Source: Spraguea lophii (taxonomy: Eukaryota > Microsporidia > Spragueidae). Taken from it: a DNA stretch of 64,000 bases. Positions 40,140 to 49,858 of the stretch are shown one piece after another (the stretch's first letter is position 1; each line of letters begins with the position of its first letter). The notes under the pieces are model-generated. The model was not told the origin of the DNA. It did not search any database and saw nothing but the letters and a program-made list of their open reading frames with translations. The stretch lies in contig LDOQ01000176.1 of the NCBI GenBank assembly GCA_001887945.1, forward strand, positions 1 to 64,000, given 5' to 3'. The position numbers and the translations under genes were made by a program.

Positions 40140-41813
40140 ATGTTAGAACCCAATTTACCATCAAAAAGTACTTTCAAGCTATCAAATAAAATTCTAGATA
40201 CTGTTAAAAGACAAAAAACATCTAATCGTTCAATAACTAATAAACAAAAAAACTTTGATAGTAGAATAAAAGTTTTAATACGAATAAAACCTGATGTAGA
40301 GAAAAAAGATTTGAAGGATAAAAAATTATATGGAGAGAATGATAAGCTGAATATTTCTAAAAATAATATAAATTTTAATTTTGAAAGTAAAACATATAAT
40401 TATTCATTTGATAAAGTATTTGGTATAAAATCTACACAGAAAGATATTTTTGGATATTTTGAGACACAGTTGCCATTGTTACAAACAAATAAAAATTTGA
40501 ATGAGGATAAAGAAAATAATTGCATAAACTCTAGTATAAATAGTAGTAATGGTAGCATTAACAATGAAACAGATTCCAGTGGAATTTCAGAGAATAGTAA
40601 AAATTCTATTGAAAAAAAGAATAAAAGTATATTTAATACCCGAAACAAATTATCATTGTTTAGAACAGAACCAAATTATCTAATATTTTGTTATGGTTGT
40701 ACTGGTAGTGGTAAAACATATACTATGATAGGTAACAAAGACAATAGATCATTGGGTCTAATATATAGAACGATTGAGAGAGTAGCACCAGTAGAAATAT
40801 CATATTATGAAATTTACAATGAAAAAATTATAGATTTAATAGATGGAAAACAAAAACAAGTATACACCCATTATCAGAATACAGATTCTAATGGTGATGA
40901 AATAAAAGACCTACAAAAAACAAAAGTGAATGATTTAAATAGTTTTATTACATTTATAAATACATCAGCAAAACGTTCTACAGCACATACTCTTCTGAAC
41001 GACACATCATCACGTTCACACATGATATTAAAAATATACACCAATCCATCCATTACTCTTGTAGATTTAGCAGGCAGTGAAGATAATAGAAAAACAGATA
41101 ACAAAGGAGAAAGAATGGTAGAATCAACAACAATCAATTATAGCTTATACGTACTTAAAAATGTTATAAATAGTATAAATAATCATAATAAAAATAATAA
41201 TATAAGAATTCCACATAGAGATAGTAAGCTTACACGTATACTTAGAATAGGAGAGAATAATAAAACATATATTATAGCTAATATAAAAAATAAAATAGAA
41301 AGAGATAGTGTTAATACACTTAACTTTGCAACAGATAGTAGTAAAATAAAAGTAAAGACTAATACAGAGCATAAAATAAATAGAAGTAATAATCTATATG
41401 ATAAATATAAATACAACAATAAAGCTAATAATAACGTTATTGATTATAATGGTAATAACAATATTATAATGAATAAGAATAAGAATATCAGTAATAACAA
41501 TATTACAACACATAAAAATAACATTGCAATATTCTCTTCTAAAAGAAATATATTATCAGATAAAACAAATGATAGTAAAACAAATAATACAAAACCTAAG
41601 AATAATATTTTTACTGAAGAAGAATTACTAATGCTTTTAAATACAGCAAATTTTCTTAAAATAAAAAAGATACCTGGTATAGGAGATAAGAGAGCAGAAA
41701 AAATAATAGAATATGTAAATGGAGGAAATTTCTTTCATGGTGTAAATGATTTAGAAAATATATTTAGAAGTAAATTCGTAGATAAAATAAAACAGAGTAT
41801 AAAAGAAGTGTAA
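40140..41813 (+). CDS. Kinesin-10 (Kid/KIF22-like) chromokinesin
   Basis: 557 residues; CCCACCC lies about 15 bases upstream of the ATG. The motor domain occupies about residues 40-410: RIKVLIRIKPD (strand 1), YGCTGSGKTYTM (P-loop, about 184-195), NDTSSRSHMI (switch I) and LVDLAGSE (switch II), then HRDSKLTRILR. An Asn/Ser-rich insert sits before the P-loop and another follows the motor. The last 60 residues contain a helix-hairpin-helix, IPGIGDKRAEKIIEYV, with a DLENIF follow-on, as in the DNA-binding tail of KIF22/Kid. Kid moves chromosome arms on the spindle. The HhH plus motor combination makes the kinesin-10 call strong; fungi generally lack an obvious Kid, so this is notable. Confidence 0.88.
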   Translation: MLEPNLPSKSTFKLSNKILDTVKRQKTSNRSITNKQKNFDSRIKVLIRIKPDVEKKDLKDKKLYGENDKLNISKNNINFNFESKTYNYSFDKVFGIKSTQKDIFGYFETQLPLLQTNKNLNEDKENNCINSSINSSNGSINNETDSSGISENSKNSIEKKNKSIFNTRNKLSLFRTEPNYLIFCYGCTGSGKTYTMIGNKDNRSLGLIYRTIERVAPVEISYYEIYNEKIIDLIDGKQKQVYTHYQNTDSNGDEIKDLQKTKVNDLNSFITFINTSAKRSTAHTLLNDTSSRSHMILKIYTNPSITLVDLAGSEDNRKTDNKGERMVESTTINYSLYVLKNVINSINNHNKNNNIRIPHRDSKLTRILRIGENNKTYIIANIKNKIERDSVNTLNFATDSSKIKVKTNTEHKINRSNNLYDKYKYNNKANNNVIDYNGNNNIIMNKNKNISNNNITTHKNNIAIFSSKRNILSDKTNDSKTNNTKPKNNIFTEEELLMLLNTANFLKIKKIPGIGDKRAEKIIEYVNGGNFFHGVNDLENIFRSKFVDKIKQSIKEV

Positions 41814-42124
41814 GATAAATAAAATTTATTATAAAATAATTCATATACATATGATATATACGTATATATAACGTTAATATAAGTATACTGTTAAAATGAT
41901 ATATACGTATATATAACGTTAATAATCGATTATAAAATATATTTTTATTATTTTATTAATAGTATATTATTATAATACATCTATGTATGGTATATACGTA
42001 TTATAACAGTATATCAACGTTATAATTATCTTATTTGTTTAATTGTTTGTTACATCATTGATATTCTTATCAACCAATAAATTTTATAAAATGATTTTTA
42101 TTAATTTCATTCTAACCCCTTTAT
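41814..42124. other. Intergenic with 28-bp direct repeat
   Basis: 311 bp. A 28-bp unit beginning ATGATATATACGTATATA occurs identically at 41851-41878 and 41896-41923; related TATACGTAT and AACGTTAT pieces follow at 41990-42025. CCCC at 42116-42119 marks the next gene. Confidence 0.6.
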
Positions 42125-44815
42125 ATGCATCAACATTCTGGAAACAAACAAAATATAGAAGAGTATAAAAACAAAACAGAAAATAATAGCATGAATAATA
42201 ATACGGATAAAAATACTCCAGTAAACGATCAAGAAAATATAAACTATGATAAAGAAAAGAGTAAAGATGTAAGTAATAACAGTATAGATACTAATACTAA
42301 TAATATAGATAATAATAATATAAATAATATAAACAATGATATTAATACAAATGAACCGTTGCTAAAATATAAAGAACTTATAAATTATTTAGCTTGCATA
42401 TCAGATCCTCTTGTGTATATGCTTAAACATTCTAAAGATATTATATATTTTTATTCTGAAGATATTTACATAAATGCATTAACAAATTACAAATATTTTA
42501 CACCTAAAGATTATGCTACAATAACACAGATAGTAGAGGGAGTAGAGGATAATATATTATGGATGGTGCCTAATGGTATGGATAATAGTAAAGATAAAGA
42601 GAATAATAATGATAGAAGAGATATGTATTGTAAAGAAGTAGAAGAATTGCGTAGGTTATCTGGGCATTTTAAAAACAACGATAATAATAACAATAATGAT
42701 AATGATGCTAGTGAGATAGATAATAATAACGACAATGATACTAATGACAATGATACTAACACAGTTAATAATACTAACGATATAGATGTTAATAATGATA
42801 TAACGAATATTCATAATATTAGCAGTAATATTAATAATACAAGAATAGATGCTAATGCATTAAATAAACCATCTGGCATATTAAAAATATTTATAGATAT
42901 TCTTATATGCTATATATCTTATAAGCCTAAGAAAGTTATAGATATTCTTATATATTTATCAAAGAGTGTTAATGCTGATATATTTAAATTAATAGAAAAA
43001 CAATTTAACAGTCGTAAAGATTTTCTAATAGATATATATCTTATAAAAATAAGAATATTAAAAGAAGAAGATAAAAATATAGAGATGAAAGAATGTATAT
43101 GCGATAATAAATATAAAAAGATAGATTCTATAGAAGATAAAATAATTAATAATGATAGAAATGTACAAATAATAGAACAATTATCTAAATGTAAAATTAC
43201 TGTTGAAGAAGCAATAGATAAAGTAGATAAAAATAATATTAATAAGGATATAATAGATGATAGTATTTTAAATACTAACCATACCACCAGAAAACCATTA
43301 TTTAAATCATTTACTGATATTTTAATATATAACAAATATTGTATACATTGTTACTTCCAATCCCATCATAATATGTTTATATCCATGATAAAAGAAATAG
43401 ATAATGAGAATACAGTATATTTTATAGTAGATAAACTAACACTATATCTTAAATACTTTAATAACATAGAAGTATTAAGATATTTTGTATCCATAGGAGA
43501 AAGAACATATGAGAAAAGATTCCTCTGTGCTAAGAACATACACAAAATAATAGAAGGTATAGAATACAACGATAATAATGGTAATAATACGAATAAGAGT
43601 AATGATAATAATCAAATACTTAATAATAATACGAATAATATTATTACGAGTAAGAATACTTATAAGAATATAGAATATGGTAATAAAGTTAAAGATATAG
43701 TATTATCATATTTAAAAGATGCTAATTCTTCTATCTCACATACAGCATATGAATCATTAATCAATTATAAATATATACCTATAGAAATATATAAATATTA
43801 TATAGATAGTAGTTATAATAGAAGTATATTATTCTATAAGATAATACAACAGTATAATAATACACATAACATAGATAACAATACAGATACTGTTAAATAT
43901 AATATATACGTATTAGTTAATATTATAAAGATAATGAATAATGAATCTTATGTAAATATGATAGAGAATATAGATGGTATTATGCATATATTATTATTTG
44001 ATGGTATAGAAGATACTAAGGATATTAATTTTAATATGTTAAAATATAAAGATAATAATATTTCATCTACTGCTATTAATGATATAGATCATTGTAAACC
44101 TTTCAGTGATAATGATAGTGATAATAAAGATAAAGAGAGTGTGGTAAAGGAAGGTATATTAGATGATAGCAATAAGGCTATTGATAATGATAATAATAAA
44201 GTTATTGATAATAATCATATTAACAATAATAATCATATCAATATTGATATCGATAATGATAGTAAAGATACTATTATTGATATTAATAGTAATGTTAATA
44301 ATAAAATAATAAACAATAGAATATATTCTTTTGAAGATATAAAGAAAATATGTAATACTAAAAATGTGTATGATGATTATAAATTATATAATGATAATAA
44401 TTTTATATTATCTATATTTAGATGTTTTATTATGAGATGTAGTATTATGGATGATAAATTAAGAATGTTATTAGTAAGTAAAATATATAGTATATATAAT
44501 TATTTAGAGAGAATAGATCAGTTAGATAATAATAAGTGTAATAGCAATAAAGATAATAAATTAGATAACGATGGATCAGATGATAATAATAGTAATAATA
44601 AAGATAAAAAAGATTATAAATTGGGTAATAATTTTATACATAAAATATTTACTAATCTTACAGTGGATATGAAGAATTGGAGGTATAAGAAAGATTTAAT
44701 ATATTTATTTAAGAAATATTCTATTAATCATTTGAAATATATTTGTGATTTATTAAAAGATGATAAAGTATTTTATATTAGAGAATTAGTAAGAGAGATA
44801 ATCAATAATCAATGA
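42125..44815 (+). CDS. Large helical-repeat protein of unknown function, Asn/Asp-rich
   Basis: 896 residues; CCCCTTTATATGCAT marks the start. The first 70 residues and four or more internal segments (about 175-235, 485-515, 665-740 and 820-845) are almost pure Asn/Asp/Ile/Thr/Lys. Between them are helical blocks such as ILKIFIDILICYISYKPKK, DKLTLYLKYFNNIEVLRYF and, at the C-terminus, LTVDMKNWRYKKDLIYLFKKY then LLKDDKVFYIRELVREII. The last block resembles a HEAT repeat (compare PP2A-A and PP4R1). A regulatory or scaffold role as a HEAT/ARM solenoid is inference; I cannot assign an orthologue. Its 3' end faces UPF1. Confidence 0.65.
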   Translation: MHQHSGNKQNIEEYKNKTENNSMNNNTDKNTPVNDQENINYDKEKSKDVSNNSIDTNTNNIDNNNINNINNDINTNEPLLKYKELINYLACISDPLVYMLKHSKDIIYFYSEDIYINALTNYKYFTPKDYATITQIVEGVEDNILWMVPNGMDNSKDKENNNDRRDMYCKEVEELRRLSGHFKNNDNNNNNDNDASEIDNNNDNDTNDNDTNTVNNTNDIDVNNDITNIHNISSNINNTRIDANALNKPSGILKIFIDILICYISYKPKKVIDILIYLSKSVNADIFKLIEKQFNSRKDFLIDIYLIKIRILKEEDKNIEMKECICDNKYKKIDSIEDKIINNDRNVQIIEQLSKCKITVEEAIDKVDKNNINKDIIDDSILNTNHTTRKPLFKSFTDILIYNKYCIHCYFQSHHNMFISMIKEIDNENTVYFIVDKLTLYLKYFNNIEVLRYFVSIGERTYEKRFLCAKNIHKIIEGIEYNDNNGNNTNKSNDNNQILNNNTNNIITSKNTYKNIEYGNKVKDIVLSYLKDANSSISHTAYESLINYKYIPIEIYKYYIDSSYNRSILFYKIIQQYNNTHNIDNNTDTVKYNIYVLVNIIKIMNNESYVNMIENIDGIMHILLFDGIEDTKDINFNMLKYKDNNISSTAINDIDHCKPFSDNDSDNKDKESVVKEGILDDSNKAIDNDNNKVIDNNHINNNNHINIDIDNDSKDTIIDINSNVNNKIINNRIYSFEDIKKICNTKNVYDDYKLYNDNNFILSIFRCFIMRCSIMDDKLRMLLVSKIYSIYNYLERIDQLDNNKCNSNKDNKLDNDGSDDNNSNNKDKKDYKLGNNFIHKIFTNLTVDMKNWRYKKDLIYLFKKYSINHLKYICDLLKDDKVFYIRELVREIINNQ

Positions 44816-45170
44816 TTATAGAGTATAGAGATATGTTGTGATGGAATGTATTATGATAATAGAATATATTATGATAATGAATGATAATAGAATATTATAA
44901 TAATCTATATTTTAATAATAATATAAAAATATTAAATGTTTATTATAAGAGAATCATTCTTTTGTAATATTAATTTTTATTAAAAATTACTATTATTTTC
45001 TTTTCTTAGTTATCTTGTATTGTATTATTTTATCTTTCTTAATTATTTCATTCTATTATATTTTCTTATCTCAGATTACTTTCTTAGTTATCTCATATTA
45101 TATTGTCTCTTATTATCTCTTATTACTACATTCCACTATCTCACATTATATTATTATATCTCAGATTATA
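44816..45170. other. Convergent 3' intergenic with degenerate repeats
   Basis: 355 bp. The left part repeats GATAATAGAATAT units (44855-44900), the right part (45000-45165) repeats TTATCTCATATTATATT-like pyrimidine-rich units. Both may act in 3'-end formation or be simple slippage products. Confidence 0.5.
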
Positions 45171-47840
45171 TTATTGTATTTCTTTTAATATATTTTTAAG
45201 ATCAAATTTAATTTCACTATCTAAATCCTTACTTCTATATTTCTTTAAATTATTTATATTACCTTGTACTATAAGATTATGTTTATGGTAATATTCTAAT
45301 GTCTTTTTCCAATTACTAGATGATTTATTAAGTCTATCACAATCTCCTACTAATACTAACATATCTTTTCCTCTACTCATAGCTACGTTCATTCTTCTAT
45401 TATTTCCTATAAATCCTAGGTTTTTAGAATTATCAGTATTTATATTATCTTCTTCGTTATGTTCATTTTGTGCTCTTACCAGTGATATAATTATTATGTT
45501 TTTTTCTCTTCCTTGGAATCCATCAATATTAAATATATCTATTGTATTCAAATTGTTATTGTTAAATATTTTGGTAATCGCACTACGTTGTCCATCATAC
45601 ATGGTTATTATACCTATGTCTGATTGTTGGATATTCAATGATAATAGATATTTTACTAACGATAATATTATGTCTATTTCATTTATATTGTAATATGTTG
45701 TGGATAATTTATTTTCTATACCTGGTGTATGGTAGAAAAATGTAGGCATGAGAGATATGAGGTTAGTAAGTATTGGTGATATGCATATTTTACTTTTATT
45801 TTTTATATTATTATTTTTACTTTTTTCTATCATTTTTTCTTTGATGGTATTCGAATAATTGTTATCACTTATTAAACATCCATTATAAAATCTATTTGAT
45901 ATAAATTCTGATATCATAGGATCCATTCTATATTGTGTGTAGAGTATATGTGGTTGAACACCTATTTTTATTAGTCTTTCAAATAATGACATATTATACC
46001 CTCTGTTTTTGGCTTCATGGGATAATATTGTTGGTCCTAATTGTTTATGATCTCCTACAAGTATAAGCTTTTTTACACCGTAAGAAATAGGAATAATACA
46101 TAGGGGTTCTACAGCCTGTACAGCCTCGTCTATTAAAACATATGGGAAATTAAAGTCTTTAAAAAATTTAGTTCCTGCAGTAACACATGTAGAACATATA
46201 ACATCATATTCTTTTATTATTTCTTTTTGATAAAATAAATATCTGTCCATTTCATTATTGTGGTTGTTGTTTTTCTTTTCCTTATCAAGCTTTTGTTCTA
46301 CGAGTTTATGTAAAGAAATATTATCATTTTCATTTTCTATATTTTCTCTATTCTTAGAATATACTCTTAATACTTTAACATTAAGTTTTATTAATTCTTT
46401 AACTATGTTATCCACTGCTACATTAGATGGTGATACAATAAGTATTTTTTTCTTCAGGGATTTATTTTGTCCCTTTGAATATTGGAGGCTCTCTTCAAAT
46501 CTTTCTTCTAAAATAAGTTTATATAAATTATACACTATATTTGCACATGTTAATGTTTTACCACTTCCAGGTGGTCCTTGGATTATAGATATCTTATTTC
46601 TAAGCACCAAACTTATAGCTTCTATTTGGCTTTTATTCAATTTGTAATTCATTTTTTTAAGATATATTTTATTTTTAATATAATTGTCTAACGTAAGAAT
46701 ACTTAAACTCTCGGCTGCATTATTTTCACTATCATCTTTACTATTTTCAGATAAAGATCCAATGCTATCACTATCACTCTCATATTTATAACTTATACTG
46801 CTATCATCTGCTTTTTCTATAATAGTTTGCTTTGTAGAGTCTTCAGTGTTATTTTCATATATTAATTCATAGCTATCCTTATAATCTATGTCATTTTGTT
46901 TTATTCCATTGTATATTATTTGTTGAATATCACTGTCTACATTTTTGTTAATCCTTTTTATACTTCTTTTCATTCTATCATAACAGACACTTTTAAAATT
47001 AAATTCTACTAACGTATCTATTGGATTTTTGGTGTAATATTCATATAATACATCTAAATGTTGTACTTTTATCTTTAATTCTTCTTCTGCCAGATTTAAA
47101 CCTGCTATTATTCCTTTACAAATAGATTTCTTCTTCTTTCCGCTGTATTTATATATTTCTACTTCATCCCCTATATTTACTTTGTAACGATCTAAATTTA
47201 CTTTAAGAAAAATAATATTGGAGATACTGGTATTGCCTCTATTATGCTCTTTTCCTTTTTTATGATCTGCATTATCCGTTTTAATATTAAATCTAATACT
47301 TGGTGCACATATTTTTTGATCTTCTTTTTTCTTTTTTTCAGCCTCCATTTCTCTATCGATCAATTCTGAATAAATACGGCAATATGATCCATAATTATAT
47401 CTTAACCGCGTAACCAAAGTATCAAATAGTAGCAATTGTTTGTTAGAAACTATGTATTTTATTGGATGTGATTTTTTTGTGTTAAACTTTGTTGGTTTTA
47501 TGCATGAAGTACATAAATAAAAGTTTTCATTATAATTTATGGATGCATGACTTTCTGTCTTCACTGAACCAGAATGCTGTTTCTTTTTTCTTTTATCATT
47601 TCCAGTTTGTATAGTCAATGCAAATACATTGTTATTTTTACATTGAACACATTCAACTTTTACATCATTAACCATTATCTGTTTGTGAGAACAAGCTATC
47701 AAATGAGAAAGTATATGTGATGCAGATAAAGTATTTGTGCATGAAATACTATTGCAATAATATTTCCCTGTATTATCACCCTCTGTAATACAATCTAAAC
47801 ATTTTATGTTTGTTTGTGATGGACATTTCATACAATACAT
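45171..47840 (-). CDS. UPF1: UPF1-like RNA helicase (nonsense-mediated decay)
   Basis: 889 residues. The N-terminus is the UPF1 CH (zinc) domain: MKCPSQTNIKCLDC, YYCNSISCTNTLSASHILSHL, VECVQCKNNN and LCTSC, with the Cys/His ligands in place. Helicase superfamily 1 motifs: QGPPGSGKT (I, about 417), SPSNVAVDNI, LIDEAVQAVEP (II, about 570), VGDHKQLGPTI (III), QYRMDP (IV), DGFQGREK (V) and VAMSRGK (VI). An acidic Ser-rich insert lies before the core. UPF1 unwinds RNA and triggers decay of transcripts with early stops. CCC lies about 18 bases upstream (GCCCTTTAACAAAG). Serine/glutamine-rich tails of animal UPF1 are absent, as in yeast. Confidence 0.95.
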   Translation of the reverse strand: MYCMKCPSQTNIKCLDCITEGDNTGKYYCNSISCTNTLSASHILSHLIACSHKQIMVNDVKVECVQCKNNNVFALTIQTGNDKRKKKQHSGSVKTESHASINYNENFYLCTSCIKPTKFNTKKSHPIKYIVSNKQLLLFDTLVTRLRYNYGSYCRIYSELIDREMEAEKKKKEDQKICAPSIRFNIKTDNADHKKGKEHNRGNTSISNIIFLKVNLDRYKVNIGDEVEIYKYSGKKKKSICKGIIAGLNLAEEELKIKVQHLDVLYEYYTKNPIDTLVEFNFKSVCYDRMKRSIKRINKNVDSDIQQIIYNGIKQNDIDYKDSYELIYENNTEDSTKQTIIEKADDSSISYKYESDSDSIGSLSENSKDDSENNAAESLSILTLDNYIKNKIYLKKMNYKLNKSQIEAISLVLRNKISIIQGPPGSGKTLTCANIVYNLYKLILEERFEESLQYSKGQNKSLKKKILIVSPSNVAVDNIVKELIKLNVKVLRVYSKNRENIENENDNISLHKLVEQKLDKEKKNNNHNNEMDRYLFYQKEIIKEYDVICSTCVTAGTKFFKDFNFPYVLIDEAVQAVEPLCIIPISYGVKKLILVGDHKQLGPTILSHEAKNRGYNMSLFERLIKIGVQPHILYTQYRMDPMISEFISNRFYNGCLISDNNYSNTIKEKMIEKSKNNNIKNKSKICISPILTNLISLMPTFFYHTPGIENKLSTTYYNINEIDIILSLVKYLLSLNIQQSDIGIITMYDGQRSAITKIFNNNNLNTIDIFNIDGFQGREKNIIIISLVRAQNEHNEEDNINTDNSKNLGFIGNNRRMNVAMSRGKDMLVLVGDCDRLNKSSSNWKKTLEYYHKHNLIVQGNINNLKKYRSKDLDSEIKFDLKNILKEIQ

Positions 47841-49858
47841 ATTATCTTTGTTAAAGGGCTGACAAAATTTTATGATATAAACTTTATTGTTTGTTGTTAA
47901 TTCAAATATTTCAACAAAGTTATATATTTTAAAATGTAAATAAGATGTCTGAATACTTAAATGATATACTCATATACTAATATTTAATAGTGATTTAGAA
48001 ATACTGATCAAAATAATAAATACTATTTTCTAAAACTAAATTTATGAAATAATTTATATTCTAAAACGATAAAATTAATAAATGTCGTTTTTATCAAAGA
48101 GATTTTAATATGAATAATCGTATATGATAATATACAATAATTTAATTTATCATAAAATAATAGTTTATAATACTAAATATAGTAAATATGTTGCATTACA
48201 GATATATGAACATCTGTTTTTAATATATAAATTTAATTTCAAAATAATTTAAAATTTAAGTGAGATAATAATCAATAAATTAAGATGTTCCTCATTGAAA
48301 TTAGATATTAAAAATAATTTATTTATTATAGAGATGTGATTATTGTTCTAATAAAATTCAAACATAATCTATGAAAGATTAAAGGAAGAAAAATAACTAT
48401 TTTTAAAATGTTCTTTTTAAGGTTAAAAAAATTAATTTGATATGTTTAAATTAAATATTATTATATTGAAAGAGGTATACGATAAATAGATTTTGTAAAG
48501 AAAGATATAAAGATTATAGTACGGAGAATACTTGTTAGTTAGAATACCCAAAGTAAAAGTATAAGCTATGATGATGAATAATGATTCTACAACGTTGTCT
48601 GGTTATACACTGTACAATAGTCATATATATCAGATTGTTTTTTTGTTTTTCATTAGAGGTGGAATTCCTTCTTTCACTCGTTTATTACTATATTCTACAT
48701 TTAGATGTCAGATTAAATGATCAATCAGTTGCTGTAACTATAATTTTTATATTGGTTTTTTATTTAGTATTTTCTTAATGAAACTTTTATTTATTGAAGT
48801 TTATTAGCGGTTGTGACCTATTATGGTCTATGGCTTTTGGTTCCTAAAATACATTTAAGCTTGTACTAACTGGTTTCGTTACAGATATGCATTAATCACA
48901 TTTTACTTTGTACCTCAAATGTTAGGATTTTTCGTGTGATGCATGTTACCGCTTCTTTCCGATTTTTTAGAGATTCCTACCTTCTATTTTGGCATAATGT
49001 TGGCCGAGTCACAAACCAGTACATGGTTATAATTGCACCGGCTAAATATCACTTCAATCCAAGAGTGAGATTATCGTACAAAGCATGACTAATGCTATGG
49101 AACTTTCACTCATTCAACAACATTTTTCTTCTTCTGCATTTATTTTTTTATAATTCTTTTGGACGAGGAATGCGAATCCGTTAAGTCTGGGATTTAGTTA
49201 CCACCTCATAATTTCTCGATTAAATGGGTTTTAAGATAACTTTTATCTAAAATTTATTCTTGTGTAGACATTTTCATACTTATGAAACAATCAATAATTA
49301 TGTTTATTGGTTATATAATATAATATATATTATACCAATCATAACCCCTTTTTGTTCATTTTTCTATATGCGCTCAACAATAAGTTTAATAAACTAGTAA
49401 TATTTTCGTATTTTTCATAAAATTCTTATAATCGATCTGAAAATGGTGATTTAAAAACAGTTTTAAGTTTTTTATATTAAAATTTATTTATTTTGTTTTG
49501 AATAAGATATTATTCTAATATTTCATACTTAATGAAAATATACATATTATAAAAATTTTTATACACTATATTTGTTTTATAACGGTAAAATAACATAATT
49601 TTAAATTAAAAAAGGAGAAAATATAATTATGATTATTTTGAAATATAGTGAATTATGTTTTTATTATAATTTCAAGTTACATTTATATATCAAATTTTAC
49701 TTGTTTACTATTATTTCTTTAATTTTTTGTGTTTTCCTCCTGAATTGGATAACTATTTATTATACCATACACATGTTTTGACTTGATTGATAGACAGCTG
49801 AAAATGTCATAAATGTTACTCCAATTTAAACTATAAATAAACAGTTGAAAAAATATTT
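47841..49858. other. 2-kb gene-free region with SINE-like copy D
   Basis: 48778-49230 is the repeat listed separately. The flanks (47841-48777 and 49231-49858) are AT-rich; a 65-codon frame at 48581-48778 ends just at the repeat edge and looks spurious. No other feature is supported. Confidence 0.55.
48778..49230 (-). repeat. SINE-like element, copy D
   Basis: About 453 bp. Strong blocks shared with copy A include GACCTATTATGGTCT-type sequence, TAAGCTTGTACTAACTGG and CAAATGTTAGGATTTT. The head on the minus strand starts AACCCATTTAATCGAG and has a damaged B box (GGATTCGCATTCC). Same orientation as copies A-C. Confidence 0.75.

Noticed and set aside
48581..48778. 65-codon hydrophobic ORF just before SINE-like copy D
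   Set aside because: Ends at the repeat edge, lacks a CCC/GGG signal and any recognisable motif.
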